64,000 nucleotides of DNA from Pseudomonas sp. FP2335 (GCF_030687535.1 NZ_CP117437.1:2873501-2937500); one strand, 5' to 3'; positions 18,613 through 29,400 are shown, numbered from the stretch's first letter. The notes: generated by a model from the letters alone, not told the origin. Made by a program: numbers and translations.

Positions 18613-18882
18613 TCAGCTCTGAAGGTAATCGCGCAGGCGTGACGCCAGGGCGATCAAGTAGGGCACCTGCTCAGTCGCATTCGCGTTGAACTGATGGAGT
18701 TGCTGGACGAGCATGTTGAACTCGTCTTCGAACTGCGAGCGCTTCTCGTCCTGCCAGGTGTCACCGAGCGACAGGAATGCGCCATCCAGGGCGCCAACAC
18801 TGTCGTTCAGCGCGTCGGTGAATCTTTGCAGTGCATACGCAAAGTGCTCTAGTTCTTCCGGATCGCCAATTGCCTGTGCCAT
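18613..18882 (-). CDS. WXG100/ESAT-6-like small helical protein
   Basis: An 89-residue protein with no Cys, predicted as two helices joined by a turn at LGDTWQDEKRSQFEDEF. The Trp at position 43 is where the WxG motif of the about 100-residue WXG100 family falls, but the third residue is Asp, giving WxD. Members of that family form helical hairpin dimers and are substrates or partners of EssC/EccC ATPases. The ATG overlaps the stop of the TerY-like gene by one base (TAATG). Such proteins are typical of Gram-positive bacteria and unusual in Pseudomonas. The call rests on length, hairpin layout, Trp position and the EssC-like neighbour. Confidence 0.68.
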   Translation of the reverse strand: MAQAIGDPEELEHFAYALQRFTDALNDSVGALDGAFLSLGDTWQDEKRSQFEDEFNMLVQQLHQFNANATEQVPYLIALASRLRDYLQS

Positions 18883-19607
18883 TACCAGTAGCCTCCATCA
18901 TCTGCATCGGGTGCCGTCGGCACCGCTGACTCCTGTCGGGCGCCAATGGTCGTTGGCTGGACATCGATCGAGCTCGCTGGCGGTATGGCGTTAGGTGCCT
19001 GCGATTTGGTGCGGAGGGTCACCGACATGGTCACAAACTTGAAGAAGTCTTTCATTTGCCGCGCATTTTCTGCGTAGAAAAGCGGGTTTTGCGTGCCCTC
19101 GATGAATGCTCCAAGAACCCCCTCGTCGGCATCGGCACCGATGGCCATGGCCATACGATCGCATTTCGCGGAGCGTCCTTCGTTTACGAAGTCACGCAAC
19201 GCGCCTTTCCAGCCATCGTTCGGTTGTCCGTCCGAGACCAGCACCACGGTCGGGCGATAAGCGCGCGATGGCACAACGTCCTTGTCTTCAATCATTGCCT
19301 TGGCCATTTCAAGCGCGACACCCAGCGGGGTCATGCCGCTGGCTGCAAGTGTCTGCCACTGAATGTTGTTGGCACTGGCCAGGGGTTGATGCAGCGTGAC
19401 CTCTGAGCCGAACGTGATGATCGAGACCCAGATTTCGGTCTCGCTGGTCTCGTTGCCACGGAACACGTCGAGCATGTCGCGCACCGCTTCATTCATGTTG
19501 TCGATCTTTTCTCCGCCCATGCTGCCGCTGACATCAAGCAAAAGGATAACGGGCAGTGGCTTGGCTTTTGGAGCCGTAAATTTCGATGGGTCAAAGGGAG
19601 TGTTCAT
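18882..19607 (-). CDS. TerY-like vWA-domain protein, first gene of the operon
   Basis: A 241-residue protein beginning MNTPFDPSKF. The ATG at 19607 has AAGGAG 8 bases upstream, the strongest ribosome site in the operon. The vWA domain starts at once with ILLLDVSGSMGGEKID (21-36; MIDAS DxSxS) and continues with SGMTPLG and LVSDGQPNDGW, the pattern of TerY proteins from tellurite-resistance loci. The last 45 residues are a Pro/Ala/Thr-rich disordered tail. It is predicted to be cytosolic. It is distinct from the shorter vWA protein of the PP2C-kinase triad further down, so the operon has two metal-dependent adhesion-type scaffolds. Confidence 0.85.
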   Translation of the reverse strand: MNTPFDPSKFTAPKAKPLPVILLLDVSGSMGGEKIDNMNEAVRDMLDVFRGNETSETEIWVSIITFGSEVTLHQPLASANNIQWQTLAASGMTPLGVALEMAKAMIEDKDVVPSRAYRPTVVLVSDGQPNDGWKGALRDFVNEGRSAKCDRMAMAIGADADEGVLGAFIEGTQNPLFYAENARQMKDFFKFVTMSVTLRTKSQAPNAIPPASSIDVQPTTIGARQESAVPTAPDADDGGYW

Positions 19608-19943
19608 GCGCGATACTCCTTGGAAATGATGATGAATAGGCCGGTGTGCAGGCCGCGCTGGTCGCACGAGTTCATTGAAAAACGGAAAGTGCTAACGAAG
19701 AGTGGAAAGGACGCATAGGGGCTGATGGCAGCCAGTGATGCCGGGAAGGCTTAGAGAAAGGAGTAAGGGGGCTAAAGGAGGAGAAACAGCCCGGGCAGCG
19801 TGTGACCATCTGGCGCATAAGACTTCCTTGTTCTTAACCGTCGTCTATCGACATCAGGTTGCGAGAGATTAGGCCATACTACCCATATAGATAGCAAAGC
19901 GCCACTTTTCTGCGGGGCACAAGCACGTGGTAGATAACGAGTC
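19608..19943 (-). other. Leader/promoter region of the 14-gene operon
   Basis: No gene is supported here. It should hold the promoter of the minus-strand operon that starts at 19607. I see the AAGGAG ribosome site just before the start but no convincing -35/-10 pair. Any short open frame here carries a frameshifted tail of the adjacent IS remnant rather than a real product. Confidence 0.5.
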
Positions 19944-20062
19944 CTAGGCACTGTACGAAAAGAGGTGTCGTAAGCACCGCCGGCAGCAGGCCAATGTGAC
20001 CATTGCTGCATAACTTGTTGCGAGTTTACAGTAGCGAGTCGCCAGGCGGCGGTGCTCCTTCG
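19944..20062 (-). mobile_element. IS5-family transposase remnant, C-terminal end (copy 1)
   Basis: The minus strand encodes KEHRRLATRYCKLATSYAAM, then VTLACCRRCLRHLFSYSA and a TAG stop at 19944: the C-terminal tail of an IS5-family DDE transposase. The rest of the element is missing. The same segment recurs in the same orientation at 30,857-30,985, on the other side of the Druantia genes, so the pair forms about 120-bp direct repeats with scattered differences. Confidence 0.75.
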
Positions 20063-20177
20063 TAAGGTGTGTTCGCCGGCCCCTTACGGTTGAACATGGT
20101 GGCATGGTCCATTGAAGGAGTGACGCCATGGTCAGTGGAGTTGATTTGACCCGAGCCTGTCTCAGTTTATTGTAAAT

Positions 20178-20195
20178 GGCCGGCGTAAGCCGGCC
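20178..20195 (-). terminator. Hairpin downstream of druE
   Basis: GGCCGGC-GTAA-GCCGGCC is a perfect 7-bp stem with a 4-base loop, 16 bases past the druE stop. On the minus strand it is followed by ATTTACAATAAAC, a weak T-rich run, so rho-independent termination is plausible but not strong. Confidence 0.5.
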
Positions 20196-20211
20196 CTACA
20201 TTACGGGGCTA

Positions 20212-23200
20212 TCAGGTAACGGAAAGGAAAACCTGGGTGTTCTCATCGCTGGCAGCTACAACTCTGCACCGGATATGTTCCAGAATTTCCTCTCCAAGTT
20301 GACTCGTTGCGAAGTCGAACTTGAGCATATAGGACTTCTCGCTACGGTCGGCCTCCCAATACGAAAGCCCCTGATCAAGCTGGACCGTCAGTTTTTTGCC
20401 GGAGCGGAGTTGCAGGTGCAACTGGCGGAAGTGCGGCAAGGACGAAAGGCTGAGCACCTCGCCGCTAAGGCCGCAGTATTCCAATGCTTGGCAGATGGCA
20501 TCGTCGCGCTCGCGAGATGAGTGCCAGTCATGCCGGCATTGCCATGGCGCCCGGTTGTCATCCTTTTGGTACTGGCGACCCTGGATGCGGATGGCGAAGT
20601 TGGTAGCACTGACTCGTCCAAGCTCATGAATCACGTTGACCAACTGATTCACGACCAGCGGGCTGCATACATATCGATCACTGTAGACCAGCTCTGTAAT
20701 AGGGTCATCGCCTGATAGTGCCTCATCTAGGATGCTACCTGCCTCATTTCTGAGATGTTCCCAGAAGCGTTTGGCAAAGCCGCTGAGCGAACCATCCAAC
20801 TGACCTCCGATCTCAACCTTGATCAGGCCGGGGGTTGTGGCCGGCATCAAGTCGGATGCATTCAGTATCTGATCTGATAGCAGTGCGGGTGGTGCTCCTC
20901 TAACAATCCGCGCACCGGCCGCAGCTAAATCCCAAGTATGGCCCGGGATAGTCAGGTGCACATTGTCGCTGGCCCAGGCGGTGTTGCATCGCGGCCCCTG
21001 CAGGGTGATGTTCAGCGCTAGAGCACCAAGATCCGGCATTGCCTCATGGAGGCAGATCTGGATGCCGCTGAAGGTGAGTCTTACAAGCCATTCCTTCTGG
21101 TCAGCTGGCAGGGCTGCATAGGTGCTATCCAGTATGTGCAATTGGACCTGATGCCCGGCAGCTTCCCAGCTCTGCAGTTGATGTCGCAGACGGCGTGCGA
21201 CGGCCAGATCCCAGTCTTCGGCCGGTGCCGAGAGATAAACAGCAAGGGTCTTCGCAGTGTCGTCCTGGGTGAGAGCCTGCTCGACGGCTTCCTGTAGGGT
21301 GGAAATGTCCGCCCGGCTTTGCGGGCCGAAGACCGCGAGCTCGGTTGGCAGTGCCAGCCCGGCAAGCCAGGCCTGATTGATCCATGCCAGTGCGGCGTGG
21401 CGATCGAGGCGATCAGCCTCAAAGCGAGTGTCGAAGCTGAGTAAGCAACGCTGGCAGGCATGCGTGCAGTTGCAGCTGTCGAGACGGGTGATGACCCGCT
21501 GCCACAGGTTGGACTCATTCAGCCGCTCTGCTGCCTGTGTGGTGTACCCACCGCTACGCAGGTCGAAGACCCGGATGGCACTGGCAGGATAGCCATCAAC
21601 CCTGATCGGGCGGCAGTCACAACCCAACTCCTCAGTTTGCACGCCCAGTTCCGCTGCGATCGCTTCCCGAAGTGCTACCGCAATCGAATAGCCAGAGACA
21701 TCATCGTACAAGAGCTCACCGCTGGAGGGGTTGCGTAGTACCAACTCAAGTGCATCGGTGAGACTGTCATGGCCAAGGTGGATACCTTGCTTGATTTTCC
21801 AGTTGTTGTGGCTGCCGGGGCAGATATTCTCCCCATCGTCACTCTTGCCGCCGCGCAGGCGTTTGTGTTCCGCCTTCTGGCGGAAGATGGCTGGCAGATG
21901 CTGTTCGTTGGCTGGAGCAGCCATATCGGGATGGCTTAGCATGGGCTCTGCTTTCCCGCACTCAAGACAGATGGCGAAGCCTTTCTGGCTGGCTCCTGAG
22001 GTGTAGTGGAACAGGTGGGCCTGCTGACTGAAGCGGAACTGACCGAGTGCCGGGTTGGCCAGGCAGATCCAGCTGGCAGGTACATTCAGCCACGGTGCCT
22101 GGACAGGCACATATTGCAGCTGGCTGATGTCATTGTGCGGTTCGTCGAAGAAGTCCACGGCAAAGCCTGCAGGCACCAGATACTCCCGGATATCCTCCCG
22201 TCCGATAGGGGCACCGCATTCCTGGCAGTTGATTTCCAGCCCTGGATTGATAGCGGTGTCGCTGGCCCCACAATGACGGCAGAACCAGGCTTTTTTGAAG
22301 AGCTGCAGCTCCTTAACGTTTTCGGCAGATGCCGGGGCGTGCCAGTTCAGCGTGATGCCGGATGATTTGTAGACCAGACCGTCCATGACCAGCTCGGCTC
22401 CTGGTGCATATTCGCGTAGCCCGGTGATACGGTCTCGAGATGCCAGCGAGCGATAGCGGGCGCGGTTGTCCTCGCGTTTGTCAGTTTCTTCCTGCTTCAG
22501 GGTCTGCATACAGCGATTGTCGAAGCTGACGATATCCGTCGGGAAGCCATACCCTGGCAGGAAGCGCCGGTTAGCCAGCTCGCTGAGTAAGTATTCCTTC
22601 TCGATGCGACTGAGCTGGGCTTCCATGGCGCGGGAGGCTGCGGCTTTTTTGTCGTCAATCTGCTGCAGTTGCGCGTAGCTGGCCGAGTGCTCCTGTTGCC
22701 ATGCCTGCGTGATTCCGCTCAGGTTGCTGCCGGTGCGCTTAAGCAGTGCAGGCTGCGGAGTTGAATCAAGAATGCTGCGACAAGTGATGTCTTTGAGGGC
22801 CTGAGCCACCAGTGGCTCCACTTTGCTTGCCTGATTGTTGCACCACAGACAGAAACGAGTCGCCAGCGACATGGGCATTTCGCCTTCGAGGAAGAACGTG
22901 CCAGCAGTCATCGACTTGATTTCCTGGGCTGAGACAACGTGCTTGAGCCAGTGCGAGAGCAACCAGGCATTGACGTGACGCTGGATCAGATCGGGGCTTT
23001 GCAGAGACACCTTGGGCATGCGCATGGGGGTGTTGAAGGGCCAGAGTGGGCTATTGAACACGCTCTGGTCATGCGGGGTATTCTTGCAGACAGCCAGGGC
23101 CAGAGAGCGCCCTTCGCGGCGGCGGCCTGCACGGCCAGCCCGCTGCAGGTAGTTGGCTGGGTGCGGTGGGACGTTATTCATGGCCACCACGCTAATGCCG

Positions 23201-26200
23201 CCAATGTCTACCCCCATCTCCATTGTGGTCGAACAGCTAAGCAGGTTCAGCTTGCCAGTCTTGAACAGGACTTCGTAGGCATCCAGTTTGTTTTTTGATT
23301 GTTGGGCCGAGTGCTCGGCTGCACGGAAATAGTTGCCGCCCTCGATGACCAGATCCATGACGTCCGACCAGAGAGCAGCTTTACGAAGCTGCTGAATATC
23401 AGGGTGCTGATTTAGCCATTCGCGGATCGCCAGCAGTCCATCATCGCCGGAAATATGCAGAAGAGCTTCCGGTGGGCGGGGCAAGGTGTAGGGCAACACA
23501 TTTACGACCATGTTACGGTCGGTACGGGGGGTGTAAGGGCTGAGCTGCTCAAACGGCGTGTCGATAAAGCGCCGAGATACAGGGCAGAGATAGACCTCGT
23601 TGGGCAGACGAAAACTCACGTCCTTGAGATCAAGCTGATAGCCGTCGCCGGACGAAATCAGCAGCTTCGTCTGCTGGGTAAGTGCATGCCAGGCTTCCCG
23701 CAGGATCGCGTCAATTTGATCCCTGTGTGTAGACGTGGAGTAGTTAAAAGCCTTGCAGAGCAGCAGGATTGCGCGTGATTGAATGCCATTGACGGTATTG
23801 ACTGCCGGCCAGCGTGTGTAACGGCGGGAAAGCTTGTCCGCCTTGCCATCGAAAATAGGCTCTACCACCCACTTGGGACTGATTTTGGCGCCGATCAGTG
23901 ATTGCCACCGCTTGTCGATATTCAGAACGGTGTTTTCACGAACGAAGAAGTCCAACAGCACCTTCAGATAAGAGCGCCAGGACTCGACCGTCTGGTGTGT
24001 AGGCCAGGCCATGGGCTTGCTGCTGATGCTTGCCAGCTTGGGATAGCAAACCTGCACCAGTCCCAGGGTTTCCAGGCTATTGGCACGTTTTGGTCGGCGA
24101 TAGAACTCGCGTGCGAGAAGCATACTGGCTAGGGCGATGCTGTCTTGCTTGCCAAAAGTCTTCGGGGCGAGGCTGTGATAATAGTCCAGCATGGCCATCT
24201 GCAGCTCCGGCGTGCCGGCCAGATGATTGACCATATCGGCCCAGCTGATTTCTGCACCTTTGGCGTACTCAGCCTGCTTTTCCAGCAACTGTTGTAAGTA
24301 CTTTTGCTCGAAGCGCCCCAATTTCTCCGCTGCCTCAAGTTCCAGCAGCTCATGCAGTTCGTGCTGTTCCTCCCCTGATAGAGTGCAGGCGGGCTGCGCT
24401 TGCAAAAGGCGGTGATAAACCAGTCCTCGAACTCTGTTGCGCTCGGAGTCCTGCTGCAGCTTGACCGCAATACGAGCAGTACCTTGGCGGCTGTCAGTGA
24501 AGGAGATCAGCTTGCGGCCCTGGAACGGTTTGCCTGTCGGCATCGAGTCTGGCGTGCAGAACTCCAGCAGGGTTCCAATCACTGTGCTCAGGGTGAAGGG
24601 GGTGCCAATACGTGCGGGGCGCAATAGGCTGCGCCCTTGAATGGTTGCACCACAGCATGGGCATTCATTTTTGTTGCTGCTGAACAGCTGCAGCCCGATG
24701 TATCCGTCCTTGGGGCCGTCGAACATCAGCTTCTGGCTGGTAGGATCCAGAAACTCTGGGTAGCTGTATTTGACTGGTCGGTTGGTTATCAGGGTTTGGG
24801 TTAGTGAGATGCGGTCTTCAGTCGGATCATTTGTATCGGCAGTTTCCTCGTCCAAGGAGAATTCATCGACCTGCTGTTGTGATGGGTCGATCAGTTTCCC
24901 ATGGCTGGTAGCAACAGCCTGCAAGAAACTCTCGTTGCACTCTTCACAGGAAACTAGCGGCATGAGCGGCGCGCCGCAGTTGCAATGGGTTCGCTCCTCC
25001 GTATACACCATGCCAAATGGCCAGTCGGCATGGTTGAGTGCGGTGCTGGCCTTGTGTGTACAGTTTCGGTCCACGCAGGCTCGGATCGCTGGGATCACGT
25101 TATGGAAGAGATGGGCACGTAATGGCAGGAAGGAAATGCCAGCGGCATTCTTGGTGCCTGACATCAAATCCAGCCAGGCCAGTAGTTGGACAGGACTTAG
25201 ATCGGATTCCCGGGTCATCCCTTTTAGGCTTTGTGGTTTCACTTGTCCCGCAGGAATAAACAAGGAACGTAGACGCCTGGCTGTCGGGCTGGACTCGAGG
25301 CGCTGGTAGCGCGGAGCGGATTGTTCCTGCTCGGCATCGATGGCTGCAATGGCGGCAGGCTGGTCATGCTTGGCATCGGGCGTCACATCCAACAGGCCGG
25401 GGATATCCCTATGGCCCTGCACTACCTCTACCTGTTCCGGAGCAACTCCGCCTATGTCAGCGAGGAATTTGCGCAGGCTTTCGATGGTCTTTTCATCCGA
25501 GCCAAAGGTGGCCGAAGTCGCAACAAAACGCACATCCTTCGCTTCAACCTTGAAGGCAAGCATCACACGCCGTAGCAATAATGCCATCTCGGCAGCCTGG
25601 GAGCCGATATGGGTGTGCGCCTCGTCAAGAATGATCCACCGCAGTTTGCCCGCAGATTTCTTCAGGATTGGCTCATCGTCTTTGCGTATGAGCATATATT
25701 CCAGCATGGTGGCATTGGTTACGAGCATCTGTGGCGGACGTTCGCGCAGGCTCTTGCGGTCGATTACCTGACCTTTGTACTGCTGGTCCGAAGCCTTACG
25801 TTCATTTTCCAGGGCGCCGGTGTACAGACAGTGTCGAATCTGGCCGCCAAAACCATCGGTCCAGGCATCCAAGCGGTTTTGCTGCGAGTTGATCAGCGCG
25901 TTCAGCGGGTAGATAAACAGGGCGCGAACACCTTCGGGGTCTTCACCAGCCTCGATCTCTTTTGCCAAATGGTTAAGGACGGGCACCAGAAAGCATTCGG
26001 TCTTGCCAGAACCGGTGCCGCTGGTCACAACCAGAGATTTCCGCTCCGGACTGTTGAGGATTTTCCAGGCCGCCAATTGATGGGTGAATAGATGGCGGTC
26101 GCCGGGGAATGAGTACTCCTGGGCAAGATCCTTGGGCGGGGAAGCCATGGCCTCGGCTAGTCGTCGGTGAAGCAAGCTGCCCCCTGCCAGAGAACTCATG

Positions 26201-26418
26201 GTTTCATCGCTTTCATCCCAGCCAAAGGTCGGCTCGAAAACCGGATCCGCAAGCCAGGCACCCGGAGTTCCGGGAGATGCGGTCAGCTGATCATGTAGGA
26301 ACTGACGCAGATGGGGATTGCCAAGGCTGAGCAGGCCCTGAGCCGCACGTTCACTGCGGGTGCTGAGGTTGGTGGTCAGGGCGGAAAAATAATTCTTTTG
26401 ATAGAGCATGGGATTCAT
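20212..26418 (-). CDS. druE: Druantia DruE, giant DEAH helicase with DUF1998-type C-terminus
   Basis: About 2068 residues. Superfamily 2 motifs are clear: TSGTGSGKT near 132-140, TNATMLEYMLIR, LDEAHTHIG (DEAH near 265-268), ATSATFG and, in the second RecA domain, STTMEMGVDIGG and QRAGRAGRR. Several CxxC knuckles (EECNE, CPCCG, CRHCG, CQECG) and a C-terminal CNCTHACQRCLLSFD identify the zinc-binding DUF1998/MZB-like end. Length and layout match DruE, the shared motor of all Druantia anti-phage systems. The ATG at 26418 overlaps the druH stop (TGATG); a GTG one codon upstream is also possible. The two-gene druH-druE arrangement is type III. Confidence 0.87.
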   Translation of the reverse strand: MNPMLYQKNYFSALTTNLSTRSERAAQGLLSLGNPHLRQFLHDQLTASPGTPGAWLADPVFEPTFGWDESDETMSSLAGGSLLHRRLAEAMASPPKDLAQEYSFPGDRHLFTHQLAAWKILNSPERKSLVVTSGTGSGKTECFLVPVLNHLAKEIEAGEDPEGVRALFIYPLNALINSQQNRLDAWTDGFGGQIRHCLYTGALENERKASDQQYKGQVIDRKSLRERPPQMLVTNATMLEYMLIRKDDEPILKKSAGKLRWIILDEAHTHIGSQAAEMALLLRRVMLAFKVEAKDVRFVATSATFGSDEKTIESLRKFLADIGGVAPEQVEVVQGHRDIPGLLDVTPDAKHDQPAAIAAIDAEQEQSAPRYQRLESSPTARRLRSLFIPAGQVKPQSLKGMTRESDLSPVQLLAWLDLMSGTKNAAGISFLPLRAHLFHNVIPAIRACVDRNCTHKASTALNHADWPFGMVYTEERTHCNCGAPLMPLVSCEECNESFLQAVATSHGKLIDPSQQQVDEFSLDEETADTNDPTEDRISLTQTLITNRPVKYSYPEFLDPTSQKLMFDGPKDGYIGLQLFSSNKNECPCCGATIQGRSLLRPARIGTPFTLSTVIGTLLEFCTPDSMPTGKPFQGRKLISFTDSRQGTARIAVKLQQDSERNRVRGLVYHRLLQAQPACTLSGEEQHELHELLELEAAEKLGRFEQKYLQQLLEKQAEYAKGAEISWADMVNHLAGTPELQMAMLDYYHSLAPKTFGKQDSIALASMLLAREFYRRPKRANSLETLGLVQVCYPKLASISSKPMAWPTHQTVESWRSYLKVLLDFFVRENTVLNIDKRWQSLIGAKISPKWVVEPIFDGKADKLSRRYTRWPAVNTVNGIQSRAILLLCKAFNYSTSTHRDQIDAILREAWHALTQQTKLLISSGDGYQLDLKDVSFRLPNEVYLCPVSRRFIDTPFEQLSPYTPRTDRNMVVNVLPYTLPRPPEALLHISGDDGLLAIREWLNQHPDIQQLRKAALWSDVMDLVIEGGNYFRAAEHSAQQSKNKLDAYEVLFKTGKLNLLSCSTTMEMGVDIGGISVVAMNNVPPHPANYLQRAGRAGRRREGRSLALAVCKNTPHDQSVFNSPLWPFNTPMRMPKVSLQSPDLIQRHVNAWLLSHWLKHVVSAQEIKSMTAGTFFLEGEMPMSLATRFCLWCNNQASKVEPLVAQALKDITCRSILDSTPQPALLKRTGSNLSGITQAWQQEHSASYAQLQQIDDKKAAASRAMEAQLSRIEKEYLLSELANRRFLPGYGFPTDIVSFDNRCMQTLKQEETDKREDNRARYRSLASRDRITGLREYAPGAELVMDGLVYKSSGITLNWHAPASAENVKELQLFKKAWFCRHCGASDTAINPGLEINCQECGAPIGREDIREYLVPAGFAVDFFDEPHNDISQLQYVPVQAPWLNVPASWICLANPALGQFRFSQQAHLFHYTSGASQKGFAICLECGKAEPMLSHPDMAAPANEQHLPAIFRQKAEHKRLRGGKSDDGENICPGSHNNWKIKQGIHLGHDSLTDALELVLRNPSSGELLYDDVSGYSIAVALREAIAAELGVQTEELGCDCRPIRVDGYPASAIRVFDLRSGGYTTQAAERLNESNLWQRVITRLDSCNCTHACQRCLLSFDTRFEADRLDRHAALAWINQAWLAGLALPTELAVFGPQSRADISTLQEAVEQALTQDDTAKTLAVYLSAPAEDWDLAVARRLRHQLQSWEAAGHQVQLHILDSTYAALPADQKEWLVRLTFSGIQICLHEAMPDLGALALNITLQGPRCNTAWASDNVHLTIPGHTWDLAAAGARIVRGAPPALLSDQILNASDLMPATTPGLIKVEIGGQLDGSLSGFAKRFWEHLRNEAGSILDEALSGDDPITELVYSDRYVCSPLVVNQLVNVIHELGRVSATNFAIRIQGRQYQKDDNRAPWQCRHDWHSSRERDDAICQALEYCGLSGEVLSLSSLPHFRQLHLQLRSGKKLTVQLDQGLSYWEADRSEKSYMLKFDFATSQLGEEILEHIRCRVVAASDENTQVFLSVT

Positions 26419-29400
26419 CACTTCTGGATCGAGTCGACTTGTGCCATGACTAGGCCTAGCTGATAGGCCAAATCAAACCAGACCGTATCGAACTGGCGAG
26501 CGTTTCTGAGGCTGAACAGGCGCGTCGGGTCGGCTTGCCATTGTTGGCCATGACCGGCATGGGTATCGAAGGCAGCCATGAAAGGCAGCATCACTACGGC
26601 TAACTTGAAGTCGTTGGCAGGAAGCTTGCTGCGGCGGAGTAGTATTTGGCCGTGAGTAGTCTTCAAGAATGCCCCGATATCTGTATTCCCTGCGCCAGGA
26701 TATTGATGGGTTTCAGCAGGGTTACGGTGGAACATCTGCTGCATGGCAGATTTCTCTCCATCGTCAAAAAGTCGATCTAACCAAATTCCCGCGAGCATTG
26801 AGGGATTTCTCAGGAAGAACCCAACATCCAGACTTTCGAGATCGAAGTAGCGGTGAAAGCCCTGCTCGAAAATGAAGCGCAGTGCGGGTTGCCAGCGGGA
26901 CAGGTACTGGCTCTTGCTCTGGATGTCGTTGCGAATGACCGACAACAGGCGGGCATCGCTGGCGGCAAACTGCTTGCGAATTTTCGCGAAGGTGTCGAAC
27001 CAGTGGTTTGGTGCGATAAGCAACCACTCGAAGGGCAACTCGGAGGGTAGGCGTTCAGCCATGCGGGTGGAGAAGCCGTCCAGCAGCAGTGTTGCCATGG
27101 CAAGAGCCTGCGGCTCACGTATCAGTGCCTGGCAAATATCCAAGCTGGCCAGCGGCAGGTGGTGCAGTCGGTCCAACAGTAGCTCCAACCTTTGCCAATC
27201 CGCGGCCTGCGGATCAGCGGTCATCGAGTGTAGGGCCGATCTGAGAAGGAGTATGCGCTCTTTACCATCCGCCTCGCAGAGCGCCTGGGTCAGCGGGGTA
27301 AATGCCTTCGAAAGGTCGCTTGTGGTCGGAGGGACAACGGTCGGGCGACTGTGCAACAGTGAGTCGTCGGGGGTGTACAGCAGCCAGGGGCCTACTACAT
27401 CTGTCGGCAGTCTAACTAGCCAGCTGCCGGTGAACACTTGCTCGGAGAAATGTAGTGGCAGTCTGACCGGCTCATGGTCTGGCTTCGCCAGTGGCAAACC
27501 CAGCATCAGGCCTTCGGCCTGGGTCTGTTCAAGCAGAAGATCGCGACCACCATCGCTCAGGGACGCCATCTCTCTTTGGCTGTGTAGGCGGATGCGTGTC
27601 GAATAGCGTCCTACTTGCAGGCGAGCACGTGTCTGGTGAGCATGCATAAGCTCCAACTGGACAGCATGATCGAGTCCTGGGTGACAGGAAAGCATCTGCT
27701 GGATCGCCGGGATCAGCTCGAACAGGCGAATTTCGCGAATCCCGGTGTAGCGAATTTCCTGGGACAGAGTGGAGCGGGCGTCGATTCCACTGGACGTTAG
27801 GCGAACCTGCCAATGTTCAGCGCCCTGTGCCGACATCAGTACAGCGCGACAACCAATCAACTCCTCAATGGTCAAGGCCTGATTCGGCTTGAGAGGGGTA
27901 CTGTTGCGCAGCAGAGTGATCCCATTGCCAGGGAATGGCAGCGTGATCCTTTGCTCGCCATCGGGCCATTGCAGGCAAAGCGGCACCGAGGTTTTGGGCC
28001 GGGCGCTCGAACTCTTTAGTATGAGAACCAGGTCTTTCCCATCATGGCGGCTTTTCAGCTCAATCTCTACGTTCTCGCAGCGTACGGGCACGTCAGGCCA
28101 CTTGGTGAGACGAATACTTCCTTGAAGGGCGCAGGCACCTGGTACATAGGTGATGGACGCGCCCTCTGGGAGGAGCACGGCACGGGTGTTTAGCAGGCGC
28201 TGGCCATTCCTGCGCCAAATCAGCCGACATAGCCCAGGTGACTGGGCCTGGGCGAGCGGTAACTCCTTGCCTTGCGTGCGAACAAACAGCTCATGGGCAG
28301 GTGCGAAATTGGATAAGCCTGCACCTTGTTCTACTCGAAGGCGCGGTGTGCCGTGGTACAGCAGGCCCGGTATGGAGAGTGCCTCCAATCTGTTGCCTTG
28401 CCAGTAGGCTTCGGGGTGGTGGGGAGCGCTGGCGCTTATGGTGACAATGAAAGGTTGTTTGCGGTAAGTGAGCCGGGTTGTGCCGGCCGGAAGCTCCATC
28501 AGCATTTGCCCATCGGAAAGGCAATCGTGAAGCTCGCGAACCTCGCCATCCTCTGTAAACACTATGGTTTTTGCCGGCATGACCGCCAGCGCCGATTCTC
28601 CCTTGACCAGCGCATCGCCTTGAGCGAGCAATCGAGCAAAGGGATAGGCATTCTCGAATATCAACGGCTCGTCTGGGCTCAGCGCTTCGCCTCCAGGCAG
28701 GTCGGCGATGTGCAGGGTCGCGCCCCAGCGGCTGACGATCAATTGCGCGGCCTCATGTAGGTTGTGAATGGCCGGCAGCTGCCTGGCTATCAGCTGATAC
28801 TCCTCATCTCTGAGCAGGGCTTCGCCGACCAGGTATTCCCGCTCGCCGATGCGGAGCAGCATCTGGAAGTGTGGTGGCAGTCGATCAGTAGCCAACCCCA
28901 GTGATGCGGCAACCTGATCTCGTTTGGCTTGTGCCTGCATTGCAAAGGTCAGCTCGTAGACGGGTTTGGAGTCGTCGGAGCTGAAGCGCAGGCCACGCTG
29001 AATCTGGAAAGGGGGACGTCTGGAATTGGGCGTGATGCTGACGATGCCCCGGACCAGACCCTTGATGAGGCTGGCTGCGGCCTGACTGTCGAGCGCGATG
29101 GGAAAGAGCTCTTCCCACTGAGGGCATTTCTCCTGCAGCTTTGCAATCGGATCTTCGGCACCTTGCAGGGCATAGGTCCTGCGGATATGCAGAACCGCCT
29201 TGACCAGATTGTCCAGCAACTCATAAACCGGCGCCTGCTGGTAGCAGGCGGGTAAAAGCGCTGCCTGGGCCTCGATCGCCTGACGCAGTTGTTCATCGTG
29301 CAGGCCGTATCCCAGCGCCTGCTCGGTGACCATGCGCAGCAGGCCGGAAAGTGCGCCCTGCGCCGATTCGACCAGGCGCATGGGCAAACCGCCATTCACC

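Noticed and set aside
19772..20011. Minus-strand 79-codon frame upstream of the operon
   Set aside because: Its start reads a shifted frame of the IS5 transposase remnant, and the rest has no protein character.
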